40,972 nt of DNA from CAZOJJ01 sp964580105 (GTDB lineage Bacteria > Bacteroidota > Rhodothermia > Rhodothermales > Rubricoccaceae), in the NCBI GenBank assembly GCA_964580105.1, contig CAZOJJ010000026.1, positions 1 to 40,972 on the forward strand, given 5' to 3'. Positions 24,750-31,927 of this stretch are shown here, piece after piece. Made by a program: the position numbers and the translations under genes. The notes under the pieces are model-generated. The model had not been told where the DNA came from, searched no databases, and saw only the letters and a list, made by a program, of their open reading frames with translations. The first letter of the stretch is position 1, and every line of letters starts with the position of its first letter.

Positions 24750-24788
24750 TAGTAGGCCCGTTCGTCCTATCCTCTCCCCAGTCATTCG

Positions 24789-25166
24789 ATGTCGTCCGTT
24801 CTCGCCGTGGCATTCGGCGGCGCCTTGGGCGCCCTCGCCCGCTACGGTTTGGGCCACCTTGCGGTCCGGCTGGGCGCGGACACCTTTCCGTGGGGCACCT
24901 GGGCCGTGAACCTGATGGGATGCCTGCTCATAGGCCTTGTCGTCCCATTCACTGCGGAGCCACACCAAGACACTGCCCGGCTGCTCGTCGTGACCGGCTT
25001 CCTCGGCGCCTTCACCACGTTCTCGACGTACAGCCTCGACACGCTCTCCCTCTGGATGGCAGGGCGGCCGGCGCTGGCGCTGGCGAACGCCCTCGGCAGC
25101 GTGGTCCTGGGCCTCGGCTGCGTCGGCCTCGGCGTGTGGGCGGCCAGGGCCCTCGGGGCTCCCTGA
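24789..25166 (+). CDS. crcB: CrcB/FluC fluoride ion channel
   Basis: 125-residue inner-membrane protein with four transmembrane helices; works as a dual-topology dimer that exports fluoride. The family motifs are clear: GGALGALARY at the N-terminus, TWAVNLMGCLLIG in helix 2, the Phe-box region GFLGAFTTFSTYSLDT in helix 3 and a C-terminal hydrophobic helix. The length is standard. It is a single gene with its own promoter box, and there is no second crcB copy adjacent. Confidence 0.95.
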   Translation: MSSVLAVAFGGALGALARYGLGHLAVRLGADTFPWGTWAVNLMGCLLIGLVVPFTAEPHQDTARLLVVTGFLGAFTTFSTYSLDTLSLWMAGRPALALANALGSVVLGLGCVGLGVWAARALGAP

Positions 25167-25174
25167 AGCAAAGA

Positions 25175-25205
25175 GGGGACGAGGCCGGCGGCCCCATCCC
25201 CTCGG
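25175..25205. terminator. Hairpin between crcB and the convergent small gene
   Basis: GAGGGGA / TCCCCTC outer stem with an inner GGCC/GGCC stem and a small internal loop, 9 bp after the crcB stop and 22 bp before the stop of the convergent small membrane protein gene. Confidence 0.45.
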
Positions 25206-25226
25206 TTCGGGTCAACGTGCGGCCCG

Positions 25227-25505
25227 CTACTTCTTGCCGAACACGTAGTAGGCTACGAGGCCGACGAACGGGAAGACGATGATGACGAAGGCCCAGAGTA
25301 GCTTGTCGCCCGTTGTGCGCCTGCTGTTGGCGATTTCGACGAGGGCGACGATGTCCAGGACGATAATGATGAGTCCGCAAAAGCCGTAGGCAAACGGGCT
25401 GCGAAGCCCCTCGACTAAATTGTCCGGGCCGCAGCCGGTCAGGGCGAGCGTGAGCGCGGCGAGGAGGGCGAGGGGGAATGCGCGGAGGCGGTGCAGAGCG
25501 GTCAT
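25227..25505 (-). CDS. PLDc_N-domain small lipoprotein/membrane protein
   Basis: 92 residues: N-terminal lipoprotein-like signal (LALLAALTLALTGC), then one hydrophobic helix (GFCGLIIIVLDIVALVEI) and a second (LLWAFVIIVFPFVGLVAYYVFGKK). The second pair of helices with W..V..FPF.G...Y...G matches the PLDc_N (phospholipase D N-terminal-like) domain of small membrane proteins. A very similar architecture occurs in the neighbouring gene 30 bp downstream on the same strand position order, suggesting a related pair. The function is unknown; stand-alone PLDc_N proteins are common in Bacteroidota. Confidence 0.75.
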   Translation of the reverse strand: MTALHRLRAFPLALLAALTLALTGCGPDNLVEGLRSPFAYGFCGLIIIVLDIVALVEIANSRRTTGDKLLWAFVIIVFPFVGLVAYYVFGKK

Positions 25506-25535
25506 CGGAATCGGGGTCGGATTGGAAAGGGAGGG

Positions 25536-25766
25536 TCAGGCCTGGGCGTCCTGGACCTTCTTCTTGCCCCAGGCGAGGTAGAAGACGATCCCGACGATGG
25601 GGATGCAGACGAGCGCGATGAGCGCCACCTTCGCGCCGACGGCCAGGTACGTCTTCCAGATGGCGAGGGTGGCGAAGGCGGCGAGGATCGCGTTCAGCAC
25701 GGCCAGCAGCGCGATCAGCACCGCCTTGAGCAGACCGATCAGCGAGACGGCGAGCAGGAGAGACAT
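25536..25766 (-). CDS. Small two-helix membrane protein (PLDc_N-like)
   Basis: 76-residue protein, almost entirely hydrophobic: MSLLLAVSLIGLLKAVLIALL, then a helix ending in KTYLAVGAKVALIALVCIPI and VGIVFYLAWGKKKVQDA. The end (IPIVGIVFYLAWGKK) parallels the FPFVGLVAYYVFGKK of the next gene, so the two are probably distant paralogues. No signal cysteine is found, so it is not a lipoprotein. It lies 30 bp upstream of that gene on the same strand and is likely cotranscribed. Confidence 0.65.
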   Translation of the reverse strand: MSLLLAVSLIGLLKAVLIALLAVLNAILAAFATLAIWKTYLAVGAKVALIALVCIPIVGIVFYLAWGKKKVQDAQA

Positions 25767-25967
25767 CGGTGCAGGAGGTGGGTCCGGGGCCTGCTACGGG
25801 AGCCTTTCCGGGGAGGTTGCGCGGGCGTGCTCGGGCACGTGGCGTTTGGCGCTCGTATAGGGGCTGAGGCCGGAGCAGCGTGCCCCGTGGCCGAATTCCC
25901 GGCGGGGCCGAAGGCCGACGACGCTAAACCTCGCGGTTTCTCACCGAACCCGCCGTCGCCGGCCCCG

Positions 25968-25974
25968 TAGATTG
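25968..25974 (+). promoter_or_regulatory. -7 box (TAGATTG) abutting the dusB start
   Basis: TAGATTG followed by CCCCCC and then the ATG only 6 bp away. If used, transcription would start at or near the A of the start codon and give a leaderless message. Confidence 0.4.
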
Positions 25975-25980
25975 CCCCCC

Positions 25981-27045
25981 ATGCGCATCGGCTCCCTCGA
26001 ACTCGGCCCCCGCCCGCTCCTCCTCGCCCCGATGGAGGACGTGAGCGATCCCCCGTTCCGCATCCTCTGCAAGCGGTACGGGGCGGACCTGCTGTACACC
26101 GAGTTCATCTCCTCCGGCGGCCTCGTCTACGGTGCCGAGGACTCCGTGCGCAAGCTGGAGTTCTACGAAGACGAGCGGCCTCTCGCCATCCAGATCTTCG
26201 GCGGCGATGAGGAGCAGGTCCGCGAAGCCGCCGCCATCGCCGACGGCCAGGCGCCGGACCTGATCGACATCAACTTCGGCTGCCCCGTCAAGAAGGTCGT
26301 CTGCAAGGACGGCGGGGCGGGCATCCTCCGCGACCTTCCCAAGATGGAGCGCATCACGGCGGCGGTCATCGAAGCGGCCTCGCGGCCGGTGACGGTCAAG
26401 ACGCGCCTCGGGTGGAACGACGAGTCCATCCGCATCGAGGAGGTGGCGCGGATGCTCGAAGACGTGGGCGTCGCCGCCCTGGCCGTCCACGCGCGGACGC
26501 GCAGCCAGATGTACCGGGGCGAGGCCCGCTGGTCGTGGTTCCCGACCATCAGGGCCGCCCTCCGCGCCATCCCGCTCATCGGCAACGGCGACGCCACGAC
26601 GCCGGAGAAGGTGAAGGCGATGTTTGACGAGACCGGCGTGGACGCCGTGATGATCGGGCGCGGCGCCATCGGCAACCCGTGGATCTTCCGCGACGCGAAG
26701 GCGCTGCTGGAAACGGGCGAGGCGCCCGACCCGCCGTCGTGGTCCGAGCGCGTCGCCGTCGTGGCCGAGCACCTCACACTCAAGTGCGCCTGGCTCGGCG
26801 AGCGGAAGGGCGTGCTGGAGATGCGGCGGATGTACGGCGGCTACTTCAAGGGCCACCGGGGGGCCGGCCGGCTCCGTGCTCGTCTGATGGAGCACGAGAC
26901 GAAGGACGGCGTGCTGGAGGTGCTGCTCAACTGGGAAGAAGGCGACGACGCCCCGCGCGTGCCGGTGGCGAAGGCCGTCCCGCCCGTTGTGGCGAAGGCG
27001 CGCCTGCCGAAGCCGGTCCGCCTGCCGTCGCGCGAGGCGGCGTGA
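25981..27045 (+). CDS. dusB: tRNA-dihydrouridine synthase B
   Basis: 354-residue cytoplasmic FMN enzyme that reduces uridines in the D-loop of tRNA. Motifs in order: the FMN-binding LLLAPMEDVSDPPFR at the N-terminus, the catalytic cysteine in DINFGCPVKKV (about residue 101), KTRLGW, HARTRSQMYRGEARW, IPLIGNGD and GRGAIGNPWIF. The C-terminal helical tRNA-binding domain follows, then a basic, proline-rich tail (KARLPKPVRLPSREAA) that is not part of the family core. The ATG is chosen over a nearby in-frame TTG. It is convergent with the DUF445 gene, 13 bp between stops. Confidence 0.93.
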   Translation: MRIGSLELGPRPLLLAPMEDVSDPPFRILCKRYGADLLYTEFISSGGLVYGAEDSVRKLEFYEDERPLAIQIFGGDEEQVREAAAIADGQAPDLIDINFGCPVKKVVCKDGGAGILRDLPKMERITAAVIEAASRPVTVKTRLGWNDESIRIEEVARMLEDVGVAALAVHARTRSQMYRGEARWSWFPTIRAALRAIPLIGNGDATTPEKVKAMFDETGVDAVMIGRGAIGNPWIFRDAKALLETGEAPDPPSWSERVAVVAEHLTLKCAWLGERKGVLEMRRMYGGYFKGHRGAGRLRARLMEHETKDGVLEVLLNWEEGDDAPRVPVAKAVPPVVAKARLPKPVRLPSREAA

Positions 27046-27058
27046 GCATAGCGAACGC

Positions 27059-28426
27059 TCAGCCCCGCGCCCGCCGTGCGCGGACGAGCACCTCGTCGAG
27101 CCCCCACAGCGCGAGCGTCGCGGCCGAGAAGACGACGAGCGAGAGCACCGGCTGCCAGATCACCAGCCCGCCGAACAGCCCCAGGAGGCCGCCGAGGTAC
27201 TTGATGTAGTTGAGCTGCTCGTTCGACGTGGACTTCAGGATGCGCTCCAGCTGCGCCTCGTCGTAAGCGCGGGCGTTCTCGACGATCATCGTCCGTACGT
27301 CGAGCCCCTCGACGAAGGAGAGGACGGCCTTCGTGGCCCAGGCCTCGAGGTCGTCGGCGTGGGCCTCGACGCGGGCGGGGACCTCGTCGAGCGCGGCATC
27401 GAGGCGGTCGAGCAGCGGCGTCACGGCCGCGGGCAACTCGGCGATGGCCTGGTCGATGCGCCGCTGGAAGTCGGCCTCGGCGAAGGTGCGGTAGAGGCGG
27501 AGGGCCACGCCGCCGAGGCCCTGCCCGGCCTGCTCCTCGACCTTCTGCACGGCCAGCTCGGCGAGCTGCTTCCGCAGGGCTTCCGAGCCGAGCACCTCCT
27601 GCGCGTAGTCCGTCGCGACGGCCTTGAGGTCCTGCCGAAAGCCGGGGTCCTCGACGACGCCGCGCACGACGCCGAGGGCGAGGTCGCGGTAGCGCCCGAC
27701 GATGCCGCTCTCGCGGATCTTTGCCTTGATGATCTCCTCGTTGATGAGCTCCTGGCTGATGGCCTGCGCCAGCCGGAAGATCACGCGCTCGCGCTGGGCG
27801 GGGATGAGCCCCTGCGGGATGATGGCCCGCTTCTCGCGCGGCTGGAACAGCATCGTGATCGCCAGCCAGTTGGTGAAGAACCCGATCAGGCCGCTCACCG
27901 CCGTGATGCGCAGCAACCCCTCGATGGGGACGGCGTCGCCGAAGAGGGGCACCGTCATGCCGGGGAAGTCCCAGGCGAACGAGACGGCGAAGAGCGCCGT
28001 CAGTACCCACGGGACGACGCGCATGTAGGGGATGACCTGCCCGATGCGCCCCACGAGGCGGGGCGGCTCCTCCACCGGCGGGGCGGCCGGCGCCGGCCGC
28101 TCGGGCCAGTAGCGCCGCGCGTAGTCGAGGAGCAGCCGGCCGACGACGCGCGCGCGGCTCCGCGTGGCCTCCTTCGCCGCCTCGACGGATGCGACGGGGA
28201 CGAGTGTGGCGATGGGCCGGGGCGCTCCCTCCGGTACCGGCGGGGCGCCGGCCTCGTCCGGGAAGCCGGAGGGCGACGCTGGCGGCGGCTCCACCTCGGC
28301 GAGGTCGCCGGAGGGGGGGGGCGCGACCGGGTCGTCCGGATAGCCGGAGAGGGCCTCCGCTTCGTCGGGGCCGACGAGACCGGGGACGGGCGTGAGCGGG
28401 CTGGGGCGATCGAGGTCGGCGGGCAT
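27059..28426 (-). CDS. DUF445 family membrane protein
   Basis: 455 residues. A proline-rich, acidic N-terminal stretch of about 110 residues precedes the DUF445 core. The core opens with a membrane hairpin (VVPWVLTALFAVSFAWDFPG and LLRITAVSGLIGFFTNWLAITMLF, about residues 135-195), then EKRAIIPQGLIPAQRERVIFRLAQAISQELI, and long helices. A C-terminal membrane helix ends it (LNYIKYLGGLLGLFGGLVIWQ, VLSLVVFSAATLALWG). DUF445/YheB proteins are inner-membrane proteins of unproven function. The N-terminal extension has no counterpart I recall and looks disordered. It is the last gene of the minus-strand run that begins with mlaE, 39 bp after the HD hydrolase gene. Confidence 0.82.
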   Translation of the reverse strand: MPADLDRPSPLTPVPGLVGPDEAEALSGYPDDPVAPPPSGDLAEVEPPPASPSGFPDEAGAPPVPEGAPRPIATLVPVASVEAAKEATRSRARVVGRLLLDYARRYWPERPAPAAPPVEEPPRLVGRIGQVIPYMRVVPWVLTALFAVSFAWDFPGMTVPLFGDAVPIEGLLRITAVSGLIGFFTNWLAITMLFQPREKRAIIPQGLIPAQRERVIFRLAQAISQELINEEIIKAKIRESGIVGRYRDLALGVVRGVVEDPGFRQDLKAVATDYAQEVLGSEALRKQLAELAVQKVEEQAGQGLGGVALRLYRTFAEADFQRRIDQAIAELPAAVTPLLDRLDAALDEVPARVEAHADDLEAWATKAVLSFVEGLDVRTMIVENARAYDEAQLERILKSTSNEQLNYIKYLGGLLGLFGGLVIWQPVLSLVVFSAATLALWGLDEVLVRARRARG

Positions 28427-28464
28427 GGGGCCGGATGGGAGAGGGGCGCGTCGGCGAGCGGCTC

Positions 28465-29028
28465 TTACGCGAAACCGAGGCGTTCGGCTTCACGCGCCAT
28501 CGCGGCGATCACGTTCGCGATGTGGGAGTCGAGGTCGAGGCCGAGCTCGCCGGCGCCCTGCGCGACGTCCTCCCGGCTCACGGCGGCGGCGAACCGCCGG
28601 TCCTTCAGCTTCTTCTTGACCGACTTCGGCGTCATCCCCTTCAGCCCTTCCGGCCGCACGTAGGCGACGGCCGTAACGAACCCCGCCAGCTCGTCCACGG
28701 CGAAGAGCGTCTTGGCCATCCGCGACTCACGCGGGACGCCGCTGTAGGTGGCGTGGCCGAGGATGGCCGTACGGATTTCCTCGTCGTAGCCGCCTTCTTC
28801 CAGCACCTTCACGCCGACGAACGGGTGCTCCTCGGGCGAGGGGTGGCGCTCGTAGTCCATGTCGTGGAGGAGCCCGGTCATCCGCCAGCGCTCGACCTCG
28901 TCGGGCGGGAGGCCGGCCTCCTCGGCGTAGTAGCCCATCGCCGCCTCGACGGCGTAGGCGTGGCGCCGGAGGCTGTCGGACTCGGTCCAGGCGTGGAAGA
29001 GGGCGAGGGCGTCGTCGTAGGTCGGCAT
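28465..29028 (-). CDS. HD domain phosphohydrolase
   Basis: 187-residue cytoplasmic metal-dependent hydrolase. The HD motif ligands can be followed: H in RRHAYAVEAAM (about residue 23), the HD pair in GLLHDMDYE, then H in EEHPF and ILGHATY, and D in AVDELAGFV. Fold and length match small YedJ-like HD proteins that act on nucleotides or phosphate esters; the substrate is unknown. A TATCTGG box 32 bp upstream and a hairpin behind mlaD suggest it has its own promoter and is not strictly part of the mla operon. Confidence 0.88.
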   Translation of the reverse strand: MPTYDDALALFHAWTESDSLRRHAYAVEAAMGYYAEEAGLPPDEVERWRMTGLLHDMDYERHPSPEEHPFVGVKVLEEGGYDEEIRTAILGHATYSGVPRESRMAKTLFAVDELAGFVTAVAYVRPEGLKGMTPKSVKKKLKDRRFAAAVSREDVAQGAGELGLDLDSHIANVIAAMAREAERLGFA

Positions 29029-29059
29029 GAAGCAGGGAAGGTGGGGCGAGGGGCAGGTG

Positions 29060-29106
29060 GCCAGATAGGAAGCCCCACCGGGTCCTCTGGCTTAAGCCTA
29101 TCTGGC
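29060..29106 (-). terminator. Hairpin after mlaD
   Basis: GCCAGATAGG / CCTATCTGGC 10-bp inverted repeat with a 27-nt loop, starting 1 bp after the mlaD stop on the minus strand. The distal arm holds the TATCTGG box assigned as promoter of the next gene, so terminator and promoter overlap. Confidence 0.5.
29061..29067 (-). promoter_or_regulatory. Putative -7 box (TATCTGG)
   Basis: TATCTGG on the minus strand, 32 bp before the HD hydrolase ATG; differs from TAnnTTG at one base. Confidence 0.35.
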
Positions 29107-29110
29107 TTAA
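29086..29110 (-). repeat. 15-bp repeat containing the mlaD stop codon
   Basis: On the minus strand TTAAGCCAGA occurs twice, 15 bp apart. The first copy contains the TAA stop of mlaD (29109-29107), the second repeats that TAA in the same frame, and a TAG also lies in frame between them. Confidence 0.8.
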
Positions 29111-30075
29111 AACACGTCCACCAGCTTGAGATCCTTGAGGTAGCGCTCCGGGTTGTTCTGGAAGTCGGTGAGGAGCTGGTCGAGTGAGGCGGCGGCGGCG
29201 TTGGCGTTGTAGTAGAGGGAGGGGTCGTTGAGGAGGAGGCCGAGCGTGCCGTCGGTGGAGTTGAGGCGGGCGAGGGCGCCTTCGAGCTGGAGCGAGACGC
29301 GGTCGAAGCCCTCCAGACTGGCGTCGAGGCGGGCGAGGGTGGCGTTGAGCTGGGCCACGGCCACCGCGAGGGAGTCGGGCAGCCCGCCGGCCTCGACGTC
29401 GCCGACGAGGCGCTCGGCGGAGTTGGCGGCGCGCTCGGCCGAGAGGGCGGCGCGCTGGAGGGCGCTCGTCGTCCCGGCCAGCCGCTCGCGTTCGTCGAGG
29501 ATGAGCCGGCTCGTGGCCGTCGTGATGAAGCGGAGCTGGGCGAGCGTGGCCCGGAAGTCGTCGCCCGATGCACCCACGAGGCCCTCGATGTCCTGCACCG
29601 TGCCGGTGACGGCGGCGAGGAGCGTGTCGGCGCGGGCGGCCATGGGACCGGCCTGGTCGGTGAGCAGGTTCAGGAGGTCGCCCGAGCGCGTGGAGCGGAG
29701 GGTGTCGCCGTCGGCGAGAGGGCGCCCGGCGTACGGGCCGGCGGGCGGCTCGATGTTGACCGTGACGCCGCCGAGCGAGGCGAAGCCGGAGGTCGAGAGC
29801 GTGCTCGCGCGCGGGATCTCGACGCCGCCGTCCATCTCCATCGTGACGTAGACGCGGCGGGCGTCGTCGCTGAGGCGGAGGCTGCGCACGCTTCCCACCT
29901 CGACGCCGTTGAGGAGGACGACGCTCCCCGGCGAGAGCCCCTCGGCGTCCTCGAACACGCCCACCACCGCGTAGCCGGCGCCGAGGAGGGGCAGGCCCTG
30001 GAGGAAGCGGAGGCCGAAGAAGAGGGCCAGCGCCGCCACGATCACGGCGATGCCGACTTTGAGTTCGTTGCTCAT
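29107..30075 (-). CDS. mlaD: MCE/MlaD-domain substrate-binding protein of a lipid ABC transporter
   Basis: 322-residue protein anchored by one N-terminal helix (KVGIAVIVAALALFFGLRFL). The MCE domain covers about residues 35-115 with YAVVGVFEDAEGLSPGSVV, LNGVEVGSVRSLRL and STLSTSGFASLGGVTVNIEP. A long helical C-terminal half follows (repeated SAERAANSAERLVGD-type heptads) that should form the hydrophobic tunnel or barrel. It is the periplasmic membrane-bound part of a Mla-type phospholipid transporter with MlaE and MlaF encoded upstream. Three in-frame stop codons lie within 30 bp at its end because of a tandem repeat. Confidence 0.9.
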   Translation of the reverse strand: MSNELKVGIAVIVAALALFFGLRFLQGLPLLGAGYAVVGVFEDAEGLSPGSVVLLNGVEVGSVRSLRLSDDARRVYVTMEMDGGVEIPRASTLSTSGFASLGGVTVNIEPPAGPYAGRPLADGDTLRSTRSGDLLNLLTDQAGPMAARADTLLAAVTGTVQDIEGLVGASGDDFRATLAQLRFITTATSRLILDERERLAGTTSALQRAALSAERAANSAERLVGDVEAGGLPDSLAVAVAQLNATLARLDASLEGFDRVSLQLEGALARLNSTDGTLGLLLNDPSLYYNANAAAASLDQLLTDFQNNPERYLKDLKLVDVF

Positions 30076-30136
30076 GGAGTTTGGTGCGTGAGGCGTATGG
30101 CGTAGGGGCGTTCGACGAGCTGAGGAGTACGCAGTA

Positions 30137-30160
30137 CGCGATACGTAACGCGATACGTAA
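30137..30160. repeat. 12-bp tandem repeat between mlaF and mlaD
   Basis: CGCGATACGTAA occurs twice back to back, with partial copies on both sides (TACGCGAT, GTACGCAGTACG). It sits in the 103-bp gap between the mlaF stop and the mlaD start, next to a CGATCC-G-GGATCG palindrome by the mlaF stop. Confidence 0.85.
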
Positions 30161-30178
30161 TACGCGATCCGGGATCGT

Positions 30179-30916
30179 TCATCCGATCTGATACTCGTTG
30201 GCGCGGACGAACGCGCCGAGGGCGGGGTCGGTGCTGGCGTGGAGCTCCGGGACGGTGCCGGTCCAGTGCATCCGCCCCTCGTAGATGAACCCGACGCGGT
30301 CCGCGATGGAGAGCACCGAGTGCATGTCGTGCGTGATCACGACGCTGGTCGCGCCGATGGTGGCGCCGAGGCGGACGATCAGGTCGTCGATGGTGTTGCT
30401 CGTCTCGGGGTCGAGTCCGCTCGTGGGCTCGTCGTAGAGGATGTACTTCGGTGCCAGCGCCACGGCGCGGGCGAGGGCGACCCGCTTCTGCTGGCCGCCC
30501 GAGAGCTCGTTCGGCTTCTTGTTCGCCGCGTCGGGCAGCTCCACCATCTCCAGGCACTCCATCGCGCGGGCGGCCAGCACGGACTCGGGGTCGTTCGAGA
30601 ACGTGCGCAGCGGGAATTCCACGTTCTCCAGCGCCGTCATGGAGTCGAACAGGGCGCCGCCCTGGAAGAGCACGCCGAACTTGCGCCGGACGCGCCGGAG
30701 ATCGGGGTAGGGGAGGTCCGCCAGCCGCTCGCCGTCCACGACGACCTCCCCCGCGTCCGGCTGGAGCAGGGCGATGAGGTGCTTGAACAGCACGCTCTTG
30801 CCCGAGCCCGACCGCCCGATCACGGCGAACGTCTCGCCCTCGCGGATCGTCAGCGACACGTCGTCGAGGACGGTCCGGCCGTCGAAGCGTTTGGTCAGGT
30901 TGCGGACTTCGATCAC
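30179..30916 (-). CDS. mlaF: Mla-type phospholipid ABC transporter ATPase
   Basis: 245-residue cytoplasmic ATPase of the MlaF group. It starts at GTG (VIEVRNLTKRFDG). Walker A is GRSGSGKSV (about residues 35-43), the Q-loop lies in FGVLFQGGALFDSM (the GALFDS element is typical of MlaF), the signature is LSGGQQKR, Walker B is YILYDEPTSGLDP and the switch is VVITHDMHSV. It couples ATP hydrolysis to lipid movement through MlaE. It is downstream of mlaE and upstream of mlaD. The leader before its GTG is made of a 14-bp tandem repeat, so no clear Shine-Dalgarno remains. Confidence 0.93.
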   Translation of the reverse strand: MIEVRNLTKRFDGRTVLDDVSLTIREGETFAVIGRSGSGKSVLFKHLIALLQPDAGEVVVDGERLADLPYPDLRRVRRKFGVLFQGGALFDSMTALENVEFPLRTFSNDPESVLAARAMECLEMVELPDAANKKPNELSGGQQKRVALARAVALAPKYILYDEPTSGLDPETSNTIDDLIVRLGATIGATSVVITHDMHSVLSIADRVGFIYEGRMHWTGTVPELHASTDPALGAFVRANEYQIG

Positions 30917-30917
30917 G

Positions 30918-30973
30918 TCGGTTTGGGGTTCTCGCTTCGGGGTTCTCGTTTTGGGTTTCTCGCTTCGGGGTTC
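30918..30973 (-). repeat. 14-bp tandem repeat forming the mlaF leader
   Basis: Four degenerate copies of a 14-bp unit (minus strand GAACCCCGAAGCGA with variants) stop 1 bp before the GTG of mlaF. The period is not a codon multiple. Copies 1 and 3 from the outside are identical. Confidence 0.85.
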
Positions 30974-31002
30974 CGGGCGGGGTGCGACGAACCAGAAACG
31001 TC

Positions 31003-31044
31003 CGACGGGAAACCGCTACAGCACGACGGGAAACCGCTACAGCA
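31003..31044 (-). repeat. 21-bp repeat containing the mlaE stop codon
   Basis: Two perfect 21-bp copies (TGCTGTAGCGGTTTCCCGTC plus G on the minus strand). The first contains the TAG stop of mlaE and the last codons; the second places another TAG in the same frame 21 bp later. Confidence 0.9.
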
Positions 31045-31819
31045 ACAGCACGGCGCAGAGGTAGTCGGCCAGGAGGACGAACACGCAGGACATGACCGTC
31101 GCCTGGGTGGTGGCCGTGCCCACGCCCTCGGCGCCGCCCCTGGCGTAGTAGCCCTTGTAGCACGAGATCGAGGTGATCACGAAGCCGAACACGAGCGACT
31201 TGATGAGGCCGAAGGTGACGTCGTAGGGCTTGAAGTAGAGCCGCGTGCCCTGCCAGTACTCGGCCACCGAGAGTTCGGGGTTGAACGCGGCCACGAGCCC
31301 GCCCGCCATCAGCCCCACCACGCACGCGATGACGTAGAGGACCGGGAACATGAGCACGGCCGAGGTGACGCGGGGGACGACCAGGTACGAGCGGGAGTTG
31401 ATGCCCATCGCCTCGAGCGCGTCGATCTGCTCGGTCACGCGCATCGTCCCCAGTTCGGCGGCGATGCGCGCGCCGACGCGGCCGGAGAGCACGAACGCCG
31501 TCACCAGCGTGCCCAGCTCCAGCATCACCGCCTGCTGCGTGAACACGCCCACGGTCGTCATCGGCAGCAGCGGGTTCTCGAGCTGGTAAAGCGCCTGCAC
31601 GGCCGCCACGCCGCCCGAGAACGCCGTCGCCAGCATCACGATGGGGATGGACTCGACGCCGACGCGGACGGTCTGAAGGAGGAGGTTCTGCGCGTAGAGC
31701 CGGAGCTTGAGGTCGCGCGGGAGGTTGAACGCCCGCGCGATGAGGAGGCTGTAGCGGCCGAAGCCCTCCAGGAGGCGGGTCGCCTGGCCGACGAGGGGGA
31801 CGGCGGTGAGGACGGGCAT
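31037..31819 (-). CDS. mlaE: Mla-type phospholipid ABC transporter permease
   Basis: 260-residue inner-membrane permease with about five transmembrane helices. The signature of the MlaE/PermE family is present: GGVAAVQALYQLENP, then the long conserved cytoplasmic helix GRVGARIAAELGTMRVTEQIDALEAMGI (shown here in two parts: GRVGARIAAELG and TMRVTEQIDALEAMG), PRVTSAVLMFPVL, and YDVTFGLIKSLVFGFVI. It is first in the mlaE-mlaF-mlaD run, which moves phospholipid between inner membrane and periplasm. No mlaB or mlaC is adjacent, as in many non-proteobacteria. Its stop codon lies in a 21-bp tandem duplication. Confidence 0.93.
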   Translation of the reverse strand: MPVLTAVPLVGQATRLLEGFGRYSLLIARAFNLPRDLKLRLYAQNLLLQTVRVGVESIPIVMLATAFSGGVAAVQALYQLENPLLPMTTVGVFTQQAVMLELGTLVTAFVLSGRVGARIAAELGTMRVTEQIDALEAMGINSRSYLVVPRVTSAVLMFPVLYVIACVVGLMAGGLVAAFNPELSVAEYWQGTRLYFKPYDVTFGLIKSLVFGFVITSISCYKGYYARGGAEGVGTATTQATVMSCVFVLLADYLCAVLLL

Positions 31820-31848
31820 GGTGACGAGGGGCTGGCAGCGGGCGGGGG

Positions 31849-31855
31849 TACCTTA
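31849..31855 (+). promoter_or_regulatory. Putative -7 box (TACCTTA)
   Basis: TACCTTA on the plus strand, 72 bp before the radA ATG in the short divergent region with mlaE; a partial match. Confidence 0.3.
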
Positions 31856-31927
31856 CGTGCCGCCCGGGAAAATACTCGGTCGGGCGACGACTCCGCTTCA
31901 CGCCCCCTTCGCGACGGCGACGATTCC

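Noticed and set aside
24720..24788. Fluoride riboswitch before crcB
   Set aside because: The leader is short and lacks the conserved crcB-motif pseudoknot and AUA-type segments; a plain promoter box is seen instead.
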